From positions 1-51,519 of the forward strand of contig JAFXEJ010000093.1 of NCBI GenBank assembly GCA_017513795.1: 51,519 nt of DNA. Direction: 5' to 3'. This DNA is from Ruminococcus sp. Its GTDB lineage: Bacteria > Bacillota > Clostridia > Oscillospirales > Ruminococcaceae. The position numbers were made by a program, and so were the translations under genes. The notes under the pieces were generated by a model. The model saw only the letters and a program-made list of their open reading frames with translations. It did not search any database and was not told where the DNA came from. Positions 7,504 through 16,825 of this stretch are shown in pieces; positions within the stretch are counted from its first letter, which is position 1, and every line of letters begins with the position of its first letter.

Positions 7504-8424
7504 ATATCTTTTTCAAATGATGTAAGAAAAGAAATCTGTTCCGGAATAAATGATAAGGATAAACGATTTGCCTGCCTTTATGGAATCCTCTTGTTCAGCA
7601 GGATCCTTACACCGGAAAGAATATGCTTTCAGACAGAAAGTAAAATATCATCGGAAATATTCAGCACACTTTTTGAAAACGTTTTTCATTGCAGTATTTC
7701 ATGCAGTATGAATGAACGAAAGGGAAAGGCAGTTCTCTTTTCCTACGATATCGAAGATGCCGAACTGATAGGAAAAATTTACCATAAATATAAAATAACA
7801 GGTCCGGAAAGGACGATAAATTCCGAGATTATTGCAACGAATAGTCTCGGAGTTTTTACGGCCGGAGTTTTCATAGCGTGCGGAAGCGTAAATGATCCTT
7901 CAAAAGAATATCATCTTGAATTTTCAGTAACTCAGGAAAAGCTTGCCGGAGAATTGTCACTTCTTCTCGGAGATATAGGAGTTACAGCAAGAACTGTTCA
8001 GCGCAGAGGACAGCATATTGTTTATATCAAGGAGAGTGAATCCATCGAAGATGTGCTGACTTTTATCGGTGCACAGCAGTGTACACTTGAACTGATGAAC
8101 GTAAAAATCTGGAAGGATGTAAGAAACAAGGCTAATCGTATTAGAAATTGTGATTCTGCGAATATTGATAAAGTAGTAAAGGCAGCCATGAAGCAAATCG
8201 AGGATATACACCTTATTCAGCAGAGTATGGGACTGGATTCGCTGTCACAGGAACTTCGTGAAATCGCAGAAATACGTCTTGAAAATAATGATATGAGCCT
8301 TCAGGAGATAGGTGAGAGTCTTTCTGTACCTATCAGCCGTTCAGGAGTAAATCACCGGTTTAAAAAACTGGCTGCAATGGCTGATGAAATACGCAGCAGA
8401 GGTAAAAACAATGGTGCAGAATAA
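7504..8424 (+). CDS. whiA: DNA-binding protein WhiA, probable ATA start codon
   Basis: WhiA has a degenerate LAGLIDADG homing-endonuclease N-terminal domain and a C-terminal helix-turn-helix. It acts in cell division and chromosome segregation in Bacillus and in sporulation in Streptomyces. The C-terminal match is clear: NRIRNCDSANIDKVV, LREIAEIRLENNDMSLQEIGE, and PISRSGVNHRFKKL. The conserved N terminus SFSNDVRKEI is encoded from 7507, and the codon where Met is expected is ATA at 7504-7506. AGGAG at 7490-7494 lies 9 nt upstream, and an in-frame TGA at 7495-7497 excludes an earlier start. The next usable start, TTG 7591, would delete 29 conserved residues. With ATA the product is 306 aa, close to the family norm. 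It overlaps dnaE by 14 nt. Confidence 0.85.
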   Translation: MSFSNDVRKEICSGINDKDKRFACLYGILLFSRILTPERICFQTESKISSEIFSTLFENVFHCSISCSMNERKGKAVLFSYDIEDAELIGKIYHKYKITGPERTINSEIIATNSLGVFTAGVFIACGSVNDPSKEYHLEFSVTQEKLAGELSLLLGDIGVTARTVQRRGQHIVYIKESESIEDVLTFIGAQQCTLELMNVKIWKDVRNKANRIRNCDSANIDKVVKAAMKQIEDIHLIQQSMGLDSLSQELREIAEIRLENNDMSLQEIGESLSVPISRSGVNHRFKKLAAMADEIRSRGKNNGAE

Positions 8425-11400
8425 CTTTGTGAATCTTCACGTCCACACTGAATACAGCCTTCTTGACGGAGCCTGCCGCATCAGGAATCTTATTAAACAT
8501 GTAAAGGAAATGGGACAGACTGCCGTTGCAATAACAGATCACGGCAACATGTACGGAGCTGTTGAATTCCGGAACGAAGCTGTAAAAGAGGGGATAAAGC
8601 CTATAATCGGCTGTGAGGTATATGTTGCTCCACGTTCAAGATTTGATAAGGAAGCCGGTATAGATCAGCATCCTTACCATCTTGTGCTTCTCTGCGAAAA
8701 CAACGAGGGCTACAGAAACCTTGTCAAGCTTGTATCTGCTGCCGGAATCGAAGGCTTCTACAACAGACCGAGAGTAGATAAAGAACTGCTTCGTAAGCAT
8801 CATAAGGGACTTATATGTCTTTCTGCCTGTCTTGCCGGAGAAATCCCGAGACTTCTTTCGGACGGAAATTATATCGGTGCAAAGGAAGCGGCTCTGACAT
8901 ATCTAGATATTTTTGGTGAGAATAATTTCTTTATTGAGATACAGAATCATGGTCTTGAAGATGAACTGAAAAATCTTCCTCTGCTTTATAAGCTTTCCGA
9001 CGAAACGGGAATTCCGCTTGTTGCCACAAATGACTGCCACTATGTCCGCAGAGAAGACAGCAGTATTCAGGAAATACTTGTATGTGTGCAGACAGGAAGA
9101 ATTCTTGGCGAACCGGGAGGACTCAGTTTTGATACAGATGAATTCTATCTCAAATCAGCGGAAGAAATGCGTTCTCTTTTCAAAGGTCATGAGGAAGCAG
9201 TTTCCATTACCGAAGAAATTGCAGAAAGATGCAATGTAGAATTTGAATTCGGAAATATAAAGCTCCCGAAATTCACTATAGAGGGAGTTTCTGATAATAA
9301 TGAATATTTCCGTAAGCTCTGTATGAACGGAATGTATGATCTGTATGGTCCGGATCCATCATCAGAAGTACAGGAACGAATGGAATACGAGATTTCTGTA
9401 ATAACCAAAATGGGATATACCGATTATTTTCTTATCGTGTGGGATTTCATCCGTTACGCAAGAACGAATAATATTCCTGTCGGTCCCGGACGAGGTTCAG
9501 GTGCCGGAAGTCTCTGCGCCTATTGTATAGGCATAACCGGTATAGATCCGATGAAATATAATTTGCTCTTTGAACGTTTTCTTAATCCGGAACGTGTAAG
9601 TATGCCGGATTTTGATATAGATTTCTGTATTGAAGGACGACAGAGAGTAAAGGATTATGTTGTTCAGAAGTACGGCAAAGAATATGTTTCCGAAATTATT
9701 GCATTCGATACATTTAAGGCAAGGGCGGCAGTCCGTGATGTCGGACGTGTACTTAATCTGCCATATCAGCTTTGTGATAAGGTTGCAAAGCTGATAGATC
9801 CGAAGTCGAAGCTGGAGGAAGCAATAAGCCAGTCTGAGGAGCTTTCCCAGCTGTATCGTACAGACAGGTCGGTGAAAAAGCTTCTTGATGTTGCCGGACA
9901 GCTTGAAGGTATGCCAAGACATACATCAACTCATGCGGCTGGAGTTGTAATTTCCGCTGTTCCTCTTGATGATCTTGTACCATTGCAGAAGAATGATGAT
10001 ACAGTTATCACTCAATACACGATGACTATTCTTGAATCATTAGGACTTCTCAAAATGGATTTTCTCGGACTGCGCAACCTTACGATAATCCGTGACTGTG
10101 TAAATGAGATACACAAGAGTAATCCGGAATTCGATATATCTGCAATTCCGCTTGACGATCAGGCAGTCTATAAAATGATGTCTGATGGTGATACATCTGG
10201 AATTTTTCAGTTTGAAAGTGCAGGTATGACACGGTGGCTTACCGAAATGAAACCGGAAAGACTTGAAGATCTTATTGTCATAATTTCGCTGTATCGTCCA
10301 GGACCGATGAAGTCAATTCCGGTTTATATCGAAAATAAGAAGAATCCTGATAAAGCTGTATATAAACACCCGATGCTGAAGGATATCCTTGAAGAAACTT
10401 ATGGCGTCATGGTATATCAGGAGCAGGTAATGGAAATATGCCGGAAGCTTGCCGGATATTCCTACGGTCATGCTGATATTGTACGCCGTGCTATGGCAAA
10501 AAAGAAGCAAGATGTTATGATAATGGAGCGTGAAAGCTTTATCAGAGGAGCGGCAGATAATGGTATATCCGAAAATACTGCCAACTCGATCTTCGATGAG
10601 ATGATAAGCTTTGCTTCGTATGCCTTCAATAAATCCCATGCTGCTGCCTATGCTTATCTGTCATATCAGACAGCATATCTCAAATGCCATTACAATGGAA
10701 TATATATGGCTGCTCTGATGTCGAGTGTTATGTCAGGAGCCGGAAAGCTTGCTGAATATATTTCTTCATGCCGCAGCTCAGGAATTAATATTCTCCCGCC
10801 GGATATCAACAGAAGTATAAAAGGATTCCGGTTTGAAAACGGAAAGATGTATTTCGGACTTCTTGCAATAAAGAATATCGGCAGCGGACTTGCAGAAAAA
10901 ATCATCGCCGAGAGAAAGCTTAATGGTAATTATCGTGGTTTACAGGATTTCTGTGAACGTGTCGGAGGACGTGAACTGAATAAAAAGGCTCTTGAAAATC
11001 TTATCAAAGCCGGAGCTTTTGATAACCTCGGGCTTAATCGTCGGCAGATGCTTGAATATTACGAAACAATACTCGATGATTGCAGCAGCAGTTCAAGAGG
11101 AATGATTGAAGGGCAGTTGAACTTTCTTGAAGACGTCGCTTCTGAGGATACAGGCTTCCGGATTCCATCTCTGCCGGAACACGAAACGAGAAAGCTTCTT
11201 TCAATGGAAAAAGAAGCTGCCGGAATGTATCTTTCAGGAAATCCTCTTGATGACTACAAATATATAGCCTCTCTGATGCACACAAGAAGCATAGGAGCGC
11301 TTACTGCAGAGGATGCGGCTGTCAGCGACGGTGAACAGGTAAAGCTTCTGTGTACGATCCAGAGCCTTAAAAAGCACGTCACAAAAAAGAACGATCAGAT

Positions 11401-11821
11401 GTGTTTCATTACAGCTGCTGATGAAAGCGGAGAGATCGAAGCAGTAATTTTTCCTGATCTGTATTCTGTGCTGTCATCACGCCTTGCAGAGGATAATATT
11501 CTGCTGCTTACAGGAAAAATTTCCGTTAAAGATGAAAGTGTAACTGTAGTATGTACTTCCGCAGCGGGCGAGGATGATTTTCCACGCCTGACAGAAAATA
11601 TGCGCTTATGCATAAAAATGGATTCATCTGAAATCAGAACTGCCGATCAGCTCACTGATATATGCAGCAGATTTCGTGGAAATACTCCCGTATGCTTTTA
11701 TTTCACAGATCTGAAAAAAATGGTAATGCCGAAAAATCGCCTTAATATCGGGGTATCAAAGGAATGCTTTGCGGCACTTTCAGATATTTTTGACGCAAGC
11801 AGAATCGGATTGATACAATAA
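8411..11821 (+). CDS. dnaE: DNA polymerase III subunit alpha (DnaE)
   Basis: This is a replicative C-family polymerase of about 1136 residues. The N-terminal PHP domain starts VNLHVHTEYSLLDG, followed by ITDHGNMYG. The palm carries PVGPGRGSGAGSLCAYCIG and the catalytic PDFDIDF at about residues 398-405. GMPRHTSTHAAGVVIS, DTSGIFQFES and SLYRPGPM with YQEQVMEICRKLAGYS follow in the fingers. A helix-hairpin-helix region and an OB fold (VKLLCTIQSLKKHVTKKND, then GEIEAVIFPD) lie towards the C terminus. I choose ATG 8411 because AGAGGT at 8398-8403 is 7 nt upstream and the upstream alternative lies inside whiA. Firmicutes usually also carry PolC, which is not here. Confidence 0.96.
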   Translation: MVQNNFVNLHVHTEYSLLDGACRIRNLIKHVKEMGQTAVAITDHGNMYGAVEFRNEAVKEGIKPIIGCEVYVAPRSRFDKEAGIDQHPYHLVLLCENNEGYRNLVKLVSAAGIEGFYNRPRVDKELLRKHHKGLICLSACLAGEIPRLLSDGNYIGAKEAALTYLDIFGENNFFIEIQNHGLEDELKNLPLLYKLSDETGIPLVATNDCHYVRREDSSIQEILVCVQTGRILGEPGGLSFDTDEFYLKSAEEMRSLFKGHEEAVSITEEIAERCNVEFEFGNIKLPKFTIEGVSDNNEYFRKLCMNGMYDLYGPDPSSEVQERMEYEISVITKMGYTDYFLIVWDFIRYARTNNIPVGPGRGSGAGSLCAYCIGITGIDPMKYNLLFERFLNPERVSMPDFDIDFCIEGRQRVKDYVVQKYGKEYVSEIIAFDTFKARAAVRDVGRVLNLPYQLCDKVAKLIDPKSKLEEAISQSEELSQLYRTDRSVKKLLDVAGQLEGMPRHTSTHAAGVVISAVPLDDLVPLQKNDDTVITQYTMTILESLGLLKMDFLGLRNLTIIRDCVNEIHKSNPEFDISAIPLDDQAVYKMMSDGDTSGIFQFESAGMTRWLTEMKPERLEDLIVIISLYRPGPMKSIPVYIENKKNPDKAVYKHPMLKDILEETYGVMVYQEQVMEICRKLAGYSYGHADIVRRAMAKKKQDVMIMERESFIRGAADNGISENTANSIFDEMISFASYAFNKSHAAAYAYLSYQTAYLKCHYNGIYMAALMSSVMSGAGKLAEYISSCRSSGINILPPDINRSIKGFRFENGKMYFGLLAIKNIGSGLAEKIIAERKLNGNYRGLQDFCERVGGRELNKKALENLIKAGAFDNLGLNRRQMLEYYETILDDCSSSSRGMIEGQLNFLEDVASEDTGFRIPSLPEHETRKLLSMEKEAAGMYLSGNPLDDYKYIASLMHTRSIGALTAEDAAVSDGEQVKLLCTIQSLKKHVTKKNDQMCFITAADESGEIEAVIFPDLYSVLSSRLAEDNILLLTGKISVKDESVTVVCTSAAGEDDFPRLTENMRLCIKMDSSEIRTADQLTDICSRFRGNTPVCFYFTDLKKMVMPKNRLNIGVSKECFAALSDIFDASRIGLIQ

Positions 11822-11865
11822 AAAATAAATTTTTTCAGATAATATTAAAAATTATAAAAGAGCTA

Positions 11866-11894
11866 TTGACTTTTTTAGAATAATGTAGTACAAT
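11866..11894 (+). promoter_or_regulatory. Sigma-A promoter of pfkA
   Basis: TTGACT (11866-11871), 17-nt spacer, TACAAT (11889-11894). It lies about 80 nt upstream of the pfkA start and gives pfkA its own transcript, apart from dnaE. The dnaE-pfkA gap is otherwise AT-rich with no clear terminator. Confidence 0.8.
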
Positions 11895-11973
11895 ATAAAT
11901 GTATGGAATTATGTTACGGAGTAAAATACCGTAAATTAAAAATAAATGCCCAAGAGCAGAATGGAGAATTTGT

Positions 11974-12936
11974 ATGATTAAAAAAATCGGTGTTTTGACA
12001 AGCGGCGGTGACGCACCGGGAATGAATGCTGCTATCAGAGCGGTTGTAAGAACAGCTCTCAGCAAGGGTATGGAGGTTTACGGCGTTCATAAGGGATATG
12101 TTGGTCTTATCAACGGAAATATCGTAAAAATGGATGAAAGAAGCGTTTCCGATATCATTCACAACGGCGGCACAATTCTTTCTACAGCAAGATGCCCTCA
12201 GTTCAGAACTGAAGAAGGTGTTGAACTCGCAAGAAAGAAGTGCGAAGAACTCGGTATTGAAGGTCTTGTAGTTATCGGCGGTGACGGTTCATTCAGAGGC
12301 GCTGCTGATCTTTCAGCTAAGGGTGTTCTTTGTATCGGTATTCCCGGAACTATCGACAATGATATTGCTTGTACTGATTATACAATCGGTTTTGATACAG
12401 CTATGAATACAGCTATGGAACTCATGGACAAGCTTCGTGATACTTCACAGTCACACGACAGATGTTCTGTTGTAGAGGTAATGGGAAGAAATGCTGGTCA
12501 TATCGCTGTAAATACAGGTATTGCCTGTGGTGCGACAGATATTATCACTGTTGAAGCTCCTTACGATCTCGATGCTATTGCTAAGTCTATGCTTGAAAAG
12601 AGAGCAAAGGGCAAGCAGTATTTCGTAGTTGTAGTTTCTGAAGGTGTTGGACATACTGAAGAAATCGCAAAGGTTCTTCAGGAAAAGACTCAGATCGAAA
12701 CAAGAGCTACAATTCTTGGTCACGTTCAGAGAGGCGGATCTCCTACACTCAGAGACAGAGTTGAAGCTACAAGAATGGGCTACTATGCAGTTGAACTTCT
12801 TGAACAGGGTATCGGTAATCGTGTTGTTGGTATCAAGGACAGCCAGATTGTTGATTACGATATTCAGGAAGCTCTCGCAATGAAGAAAACATATGATTCT
12901 CATCTTCACAAGATTGCAGAAGAAATTGCATTCTGA
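11974..12936 (+). CDS. pfkA: ATP-dependent 6-phosphofructokinase
   Basis: This enzyme phosphorylates fructose 6-phosphate to fructose 1,6-bisphosphate, the committed glycolytic step. The length of 320 residues is typical of bacterial PfkA. Motifs are GVLTSGGDAPGMNAAIR (ATP loop), RCPQFRTEEG, VVIGGDGSFRGA, IPGTIDNDIACTDYTIGFDTA (catalytic TIDND), EVMGRNAGHIA and GHVQRGGSPT. The GGDGS glycine favours ATP rather than pyrophosphate as donor. It has its own promoter upstream and a strong terminator downstream. Codon choice looks optimised, as expected for an abundant glycolytic enzyme. Confidence 0.97.
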   Translation: MIKKIGVLTSGGDAPGMNAAIRAVVRTALSKGMEVYGVHKGYVGLINGNIVKMDERSVSDIIHNGGTILSTARCPQFRTEEGVELARKKCEELGIEGLVVIGGDGSFRGAADLSAKGVLCIGIPGTIDNDIACTDYTIGFDTAMNTAMELMDKLRDTSQSHDRCSVVEVMGRNAGHIAVNTGIACGATDIITVEAPYDLDAIAKSMLEKRAKGKQYFVVVVSEGVGHTEEIAKVLQEKTQIETRATILGHVQRGGSPTLRDRVEATRMGYYAVELLEQGIGNRVVGIKDSQIVDYDIQEALAMKKTYDSHLHKIAEEIAF

Positions 12937-12953
12937 TTTAATTACATAAAAAC

Positions 12954-12989
12954 AAGGCATCTGCTCTCATTGAAGCAGATGCCTTTTTT
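12954..12989 (+). terminator. Rho-independent terminator after pfkA, probably bidirectional
   Basis: AAGGCATCTGCT (12954-12965) and AGCAGATGCCTT (12974-12985) form a perfect 12-bp stem with an 8-nt loop, followed by T6. The convergent S1-domain gene ends 2 bases away, so the hairpin may serve both. Confidence 0.9.
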
Positions 12990-12991
12990 CT

Positions 12992-13909
12992 TCAGAATTC
13001 AGATATAATTTTTCTTTCAGATGCCTCAGAAGCATAATTCCACGAGTTTATTTTGTCTTTGCTGTAAAAATAGCGTATTTCCTCCTGAGGAGGTTCGTCA
13101 TCGCATGTATCTACAATTATAAGCTTTATTTTCATTTTTTCCGGAATAATAGCTTTTATGTAGACGCTTACATTCTGACCGGGCAGAATATTTTCCTTTA
13201 ATTCAGCAAGACCGGCAAGATTAGGAGTAAGCTCGACAAAAATTCCGTATTCTTCAATTGATCTGACAATTCCGGAAACTGTTTCACCCGGATGGAAATC
13301 AGCAGCGTTTTCGTCCCATGTTCCAAGCAGTTCTTTGTGAGTAAGACAAATACGCTCGTTTTCGTTAGATTTAACGATAGCTCTTATATACTGTCCGGTT
13401 GAAAATCTGTCGGACGGATGAGAAATTCTTGATATAGAAATTGCATCAATAGGAATCAACGATGGTAATCCGCATCCTATATCAACAAAACATCCAAACT
13501 GCTCAAGATGAGTAACTCTTGCGTTTATTATATCGCCCGTTGTAAGATGTCGGGTATAATTCTGAATGCATTTTTCCTGTGCTTTTTTTCTTGACAGCAT
13601 TGCAGTTACCTTACCCGATATACTTTCCCTTACATCCGTGACAATAAAGCAGACATACTTGTTTACTCTTGAAATTAGTGCGATATCACGGGTTTTTCCT
13701 TCCGTAATGCCGACAGCGCCTTCTTCTCTGGGAATAATTCCTTTTCCGCACGGAAGATCTACAATGAGATTATGCGAACTGTCGCAGACTGATACTCTTG
13801 CTTCCAAGATTATCTCCTTACTCATAGCTTCCTTTAGTCCGTCAGCAGATGAAATAAGTTTCATATTTGAATCGGTCGCATATAACGATCCTTCTGGCTT
13901 ATAAATCAT
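12992..13909 (-). CDS. S1 RNA-binding domain protein
   Basis: The 305-residue cytosolic protein contains S1-type OB folds. One is at about residues 110-185 (GDIINARVTHLEQFGCFVDI, then SLIPIDAISISRISHPSDRF and GQYIRAIV). A second is at about 190-265 (GETVSGIVRSIEEYGIFVEL, then LAGLAELKENILPGQNVSVYI). A weaker S1-like unit at about 30-105 (GITEGKTRDIALISRVNKYVCFIV, then LSRKKA) gives three in tandem, like the RpsA-type proteins of Clostridia. I start at ATG 13909 because GGAGGT (13916-13921) lies 6 nt upstream. An upstream ATG lacks a site. It is probably cotranscribed with the small gene at 13978-14331. The target RNA is unknown. Confidence 0.75.
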   Translation of the reverse strand: MIYKPEGSLYATDSNMKLISSADGLKEAMSKEIILEARVSVCDSSHNLIVDLPCGKGIIPREEGAVGITEGKTRDIALISRVNKYVCFIVTDVRESISGKVTAMLSRKKAQEKCIQNYTRHLTTGDIINARVTHLEQFGCFVDIGCGLPSLIPIDAISISRISHPSDRFSTGQYIRAIVKSNENERICLTHKELLGTWDENAADFHPGETVSGIVRSIEEYGIFVELTPNLAGLAELKENILPGQNVSVYIKAIIPEKMKIKLIIVDTCDDEPPQEEIRYFYSKDKINSWNYASEASERKIISEF

Positions 13910-13977
13910 ATTTTTACCTCCGTAATCTATGTTGCCTTGATATTTCATTTTATGCAGACGGCAAATAGATTAGAACA

Positions 13978-14331
13978 TCAGGACCCGCAATGTATATTAA
14001 GTCCTCCCATTGCGTTAAGAATAGCTTTTATGTTATTCACACTGTCAGCTTCGCAGATGACATAAGCTTTTGTTGTACGGCTGCGTGAAGGTTCAGGAAT
14101 AACATCTTCACTCGATGGCGATTCTACGACAGCGGTAATATAATTGAATGTCGTGACGGCAGTCGGAATTATTGTGTACAGAGTTCCGTGCCGTAGTTTC
14201 ATAGCTTCCTCAGAGCGCTTGTTGTAAATAATTCCGGTGCGGTAAATACCCTTTATACCTTCCTTTATCTTATGCAGAGAAGCTTCAGCAAGCTCGGGAG
14301 ATTCAAATTCAGCTGATACTCTTGATATCAT
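13978..14331 (-). CDS. Conserved small protein of unknown function (117 aa)
   Basis: I do not recognise this protein. It is soluble, with no signal peptide or membrane helix. The N-terminal half has an alternating strand-helix pattern (SRVSAEFESPELAEASLHKI, then YRTGIIYNK). The C-terminal half repeats the theme (TKAYVICEADSVNNIKAILNAMGG), suggesting a small ferredoxin-like or ACT-like alpha/beta fold, possibly duplicated. A good AAAGGATG site precedes ATG 14331. It is 68 nt upstream of the S1-domain gene on the same strand, and a shared transcript is likely. Confidence 0.6.
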   Translation of the reverse strand: MISRVSAEFESPELAEASLHKIKEGIKGIYRTGIIYNKRSEEAMKLRHGTLYTIIPTAVTTFNYITAVVESPSSEDVIPEPSRSRTTKAYVICEADSVNNIKAILNAMGGLNIHCGS

Positions 14332-14428
14332 ATTGTGTCATCCTTTCATTTTTTAGTAGAGTTTAATATGTTTCATTGGGGGTTTTTATTATTTTTACAC
14401 AAATCAAAAAAAATATACTCTGTAAATA

Positions 14429-14457
14429 TTGATTTAATATGAATTTTAGGGTATAAT
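14429..14457 (+). promoter_or_regulatory. Sigma-A promoter of DUF951-prfA operon
   Basis: TTGATT (14429-14434), 17-nt spacer, TATAAT (14452-14457). The predicted start is about 40 nt before DUF951. The 170-bp gap also holds the start region of the divergent unknown gene. Confidence 0.8.
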
Positions 14458-14502
14458 TAGAGATAAGCGGTTTTATATAGTACTATCAGAGGAGGAATAA
14501 TT

Positions 14503-14733
14503 ATGGATGTCAGACCAGGTGATATACTGACTATGAAAAAAAAGCACCCATGCGGCTCAAATGAGATGTTTGTCATCCGTTCGGGAATGGATTTCCGGCT
14601 CAGATGCGTAGGATGTTCACGAGAGTTTATGACTCCGAGAAATAAGATAGAAAAAAGTATAAAAACAATAAAGCATCCGGATGAAGAAGCTTCTGGAATG
14701 ATGCAGAAAAATGATGATCGAGGAGAAGCCTGA
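14503..14733 (+). CDS. DUF951 (YyzM-like) small zinc-ribbon-like protein
   Basis: The 76-residue protein begins [21 protein letters not shown], followed by [15 protein letters not shown]. This HPCG...RCxGC pattern is the DUF951 signature. The cysteines (about Cys21, Cys38 and Cys41) suggest metal or nucleic-acid binding. Its function is unknown. DUF951 proteins are commonly found near ribosome-associated or translation genes. GAGGAGG precedes the ATG. The stop overlaps the prfA start by one base (TGATG), so it is coupled to release factor 1. Confidence 0.88.
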   Translation: MDVRPGDILTMKKKHPCGSNEMFVIRSGMDFRLRCVGCSREFMTPRNKIEKSIKTIKHPDEEASGMMQKNDDRGEA

Positions 14734-15806
14734 TGTTTGAAAAACTTGCACTAATGGCAGAAAAATACAATGAGATCGGTGAAAAGCTTTCTGATCCGAA
14801 TATAGTAAGTGACAATAAGCTGTATACCCAGCTTATGAAGGATTACAAAAACATGACGCCAATCATTGAAAAATATAATGAATATCAGAAGGCTCTTTCT
14901 TCATTCAGTGATGCAAAGGAAATGCTTGATGAGGGAATTACCGACAGAGATATGAAGGAACTCGCTCAGGCTGAGCTTGAAGAAGCAAAAGATGATATGG
15001 AGCGCATAGCTCAGGAACTTAAAATTTTGCTTCTTCCCAAAGATCCTAATGATGAAAAGAACGTTATCATCGAGATCAGAGGCGGTGCAGGCGGCGAGGA
15101 AGCTTCACTTTTCGCAAACTCGCTCTATCGTATGTATACTATGTACGCTGAAGCGAGAGGCTGGAAACAGGAAATTCTTTCAGCAAATCCTACAGAACTT
15201 GGCGGTTTCAAGGAAATCAGCTTTTCAATTGAAGGCAGCGGAGCATACTCACGTCTGAAATACGAAAGCGGCGTTCATCGTGTGCAGAGAGTTCCCGAAA
15301 CAGAATCTCAGGGACGTATCCATACGTCAACTGTAACTGTTGCTGTTCTTGTTGAAGCTGACGAGATAGAACTCGAAATTAATCCGACTGATCTGAAAAT
15401 AGACTATTTCCGTGCGAGCGGTGCAGGCGGACAGCATATCAATAAAACTGAATCTGCTGTCAGAATAACATATCTCCCGACAAATGTTGTTGTAGAATGT
15501 CAGGACGAGCGCAGTCAGCACAAAAACAAAGATAAAGCCATGAAGATTCTCAGGTCACGCATTTACGAGGCTATGCAGGAAGAACACGATGCCAAAATCG
15601 CCTCTGAAAGAAGAATGCAGGTAGGTACCGGTGACCGCTCTGAAAGAATCAGAACATATAATTATCCTCAGGGACGTCTTACAGATCATAGAATAGGACT
15701 GACAATCTACAGACTTGAGGACATTCTTAACGGAAATCTTGATGAAGTATTTGATGCGCTTGCAACAGCCGATCAGGCTGCAAAGCTTGCAAATCAGGAA
15801 GCGTAA
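14733..15806 (+). CDS. prfA: Peptide chain release factor 1
   Basis: RF1 recognises UAA and UAG at the ribosome and triggers peptide release. The protein is 357 residues, as expected. The codon-recognition motif PET lies at 188-190 in [15 protein letters not shown]. The catalytic GGQ is at 232-234 in [19 protein letters not shown]. The N-terminal coiled coil spans about 1-100, and the RF signature [13 protein letters not shown] is present. The methyltransferase gene prmC, often next to prfA, is not here. tsaC follows after 5 nt. Confidence 0.97.
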   Translation: MFEKLALMAEKYNEIGEKLSDPNIVSDNKLYTQLMKDYKNMTPIIEKYNEYQKALSSFSDAKEMLDEGITDRDMKELAQAELEEAKDDMERIAQELKILLLPKDPNDEKNVIIEIRGGAGGEEASLFANSLYRMYTMYAEARGWKQEILSANPTELGGFKEISFSIEGSGAYSRLKYESGVHRVQRVPETESQGRIHTSTVTVAVLVEADEIELEINPTDLKIDYFRASGAGGQHINKTESAVRITYLPTNVVVECQDERSQHKNKDKAMKILRSRIYEAMQEEHDAKIASERRMQVGTGDRSERIRTYNYPQGRLTDHRIGLTIYRLEDILNGNLDEVFDALATADQAAKLANQEA

Positions 15807-15811
15807 AAATT

Positions 15812-16825
15812 ATGGAAACGATATTGCTTGATGACAGTGAAGCTGATCTTTTAAAAGCAGCTGAAATTATAAAAAATGGTGGGATAGTTGGAATTCCTAC
15901 CGAAACTGTATATGGACTCGGGGCAGATGCTTCTGATCCGGATGCCGTTGAAAAGATTTTTACGGCAAAAGGACGACCGGCAGATAATCCTCTGATCGTA
16001 CATCTGGCTGATTTTTCTGATGCTGAGAAGTATACATCTGCTATTCCGGAGCTTGCAAAAAAAATTGCAGACAAGTTCTGCCCAGGACCTCTGACTATAG
16101 TACTTCCAAAAAATGACAGAATCCCGTCGATAACATCCGGCGGACTTGATACAGTTGGAATAAGGATTCCGTCACATAAGACAATGCACAGAATAATTGA
16201 ACTTTCGGGATGTCCGATTGCGGCTCCTTCTGCGAATACGTCAGGACTTCCAAGCCCTACGTCTGCTGAGCACGTTATGGATGACATGAGCGGAAAAATA
16301 AATGCAGTAGTGGATGGCGGACAGTCTGAATTCGGAGTAGAATCCACAGTTATTGCTATTGAGAACGAAACTTCTGTAAGAATTCTTCGTCCGGGATGCA
16401 TAACAAGAGAAATGCTTCTTGAGCTATGCGATGATGTTATAATTGATCCGGCTATTCTTCACGATCTCGAAGCCGGACAGACGGCAGCTTCTCCGGGAAT
16501 GAAATATAAACATTATTCCCCGAGTGCCGATGTTATCATGGTAGAGGGAAGCATAGAAGAATTTACAGCATATGTAGAAAAATTCAATGCACCGTGTGTG
16601 TGCTCTCTCATTTATGACGAGGACGAGGAATATTTCCCGTACAGATACATGACATACGGCAGCAGCAGTTCCGAACAGGCTCACTGGCTTTTTCAGAGAC
16701 TCAGAGAGCTTGACGAACTTGGTGTAAAAAAAGTATTTGTCCGTGCTCCGTCGCTTGACGGTGTAGGGCTTGCAGTATATAACCGTCTTATAAGAGCGGC
16801 AGGATTTGAGGTGATAAGGTTATGA
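15812..16825 (+). CDS. tsaC: L-threonylcarbamoyladenylate synthase (Sua5/YwlC type)
   Basis: This enzyme makes threonylcarbamoyl-AMP from threonine, bicarbonate and ATP, the first step of the tRNA t6A37 modification. The YrdC domain (about 10-200) shows GGIVGIPTETVYGLGADA, FTAKGRPADNPLIVH, FCPGPLTIVL, VGIRIPSH and APSANTSGLPSPTSAEHV. The C-terminal Sua5 domain (about 225-337) begins SPGMKYKHYSP. At 337 residues it is the longer Sua5 form, not the short YrdC form. The tail ATGA overlap links it to coaE. Confidence 0.94.
   Translation: METILLDDSEADLLKAAEIIKNGGIVGIPTETVYGLGADASDPDAVEKIFTAKGRPADNPLIVHLADFSDAEKYTSAIPELAKKIADKFCPGPLTIVLPKNDRIPSITSGGLDTVGIRIPSHKTMHRIIELSGCPIAAPSANTSGLPSPTSAEHVMDDMSGKINAVVDGGQSEFGVESTVIAIENETSVRILRPGCITREMLLELCDDVIIDPAILHDLEAGQTAASPGMKYKHYSPSADVIMVEGSIEEFTAYVEKFNAPCVCSLIYDEDEEYFPYRYMTYGSSSSEQAHWLFQRLRELDELGVKKVFVRAPSLDGVGLAVYNRLIRAAGFEVIRL

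Noticed and set aside
7591-8424. WhiA starting at TTG 7591
   Set aside because: This drops the conserved first 29 residues, which are encoded immediately upstream in the same frame with a good ribosome binding site.
12451-12960. 169-codon minus-strand ORF across pfkA
   Set aside because: Antisense shadow of a highly conserved coding gene, with no family features or ribosome binding site.
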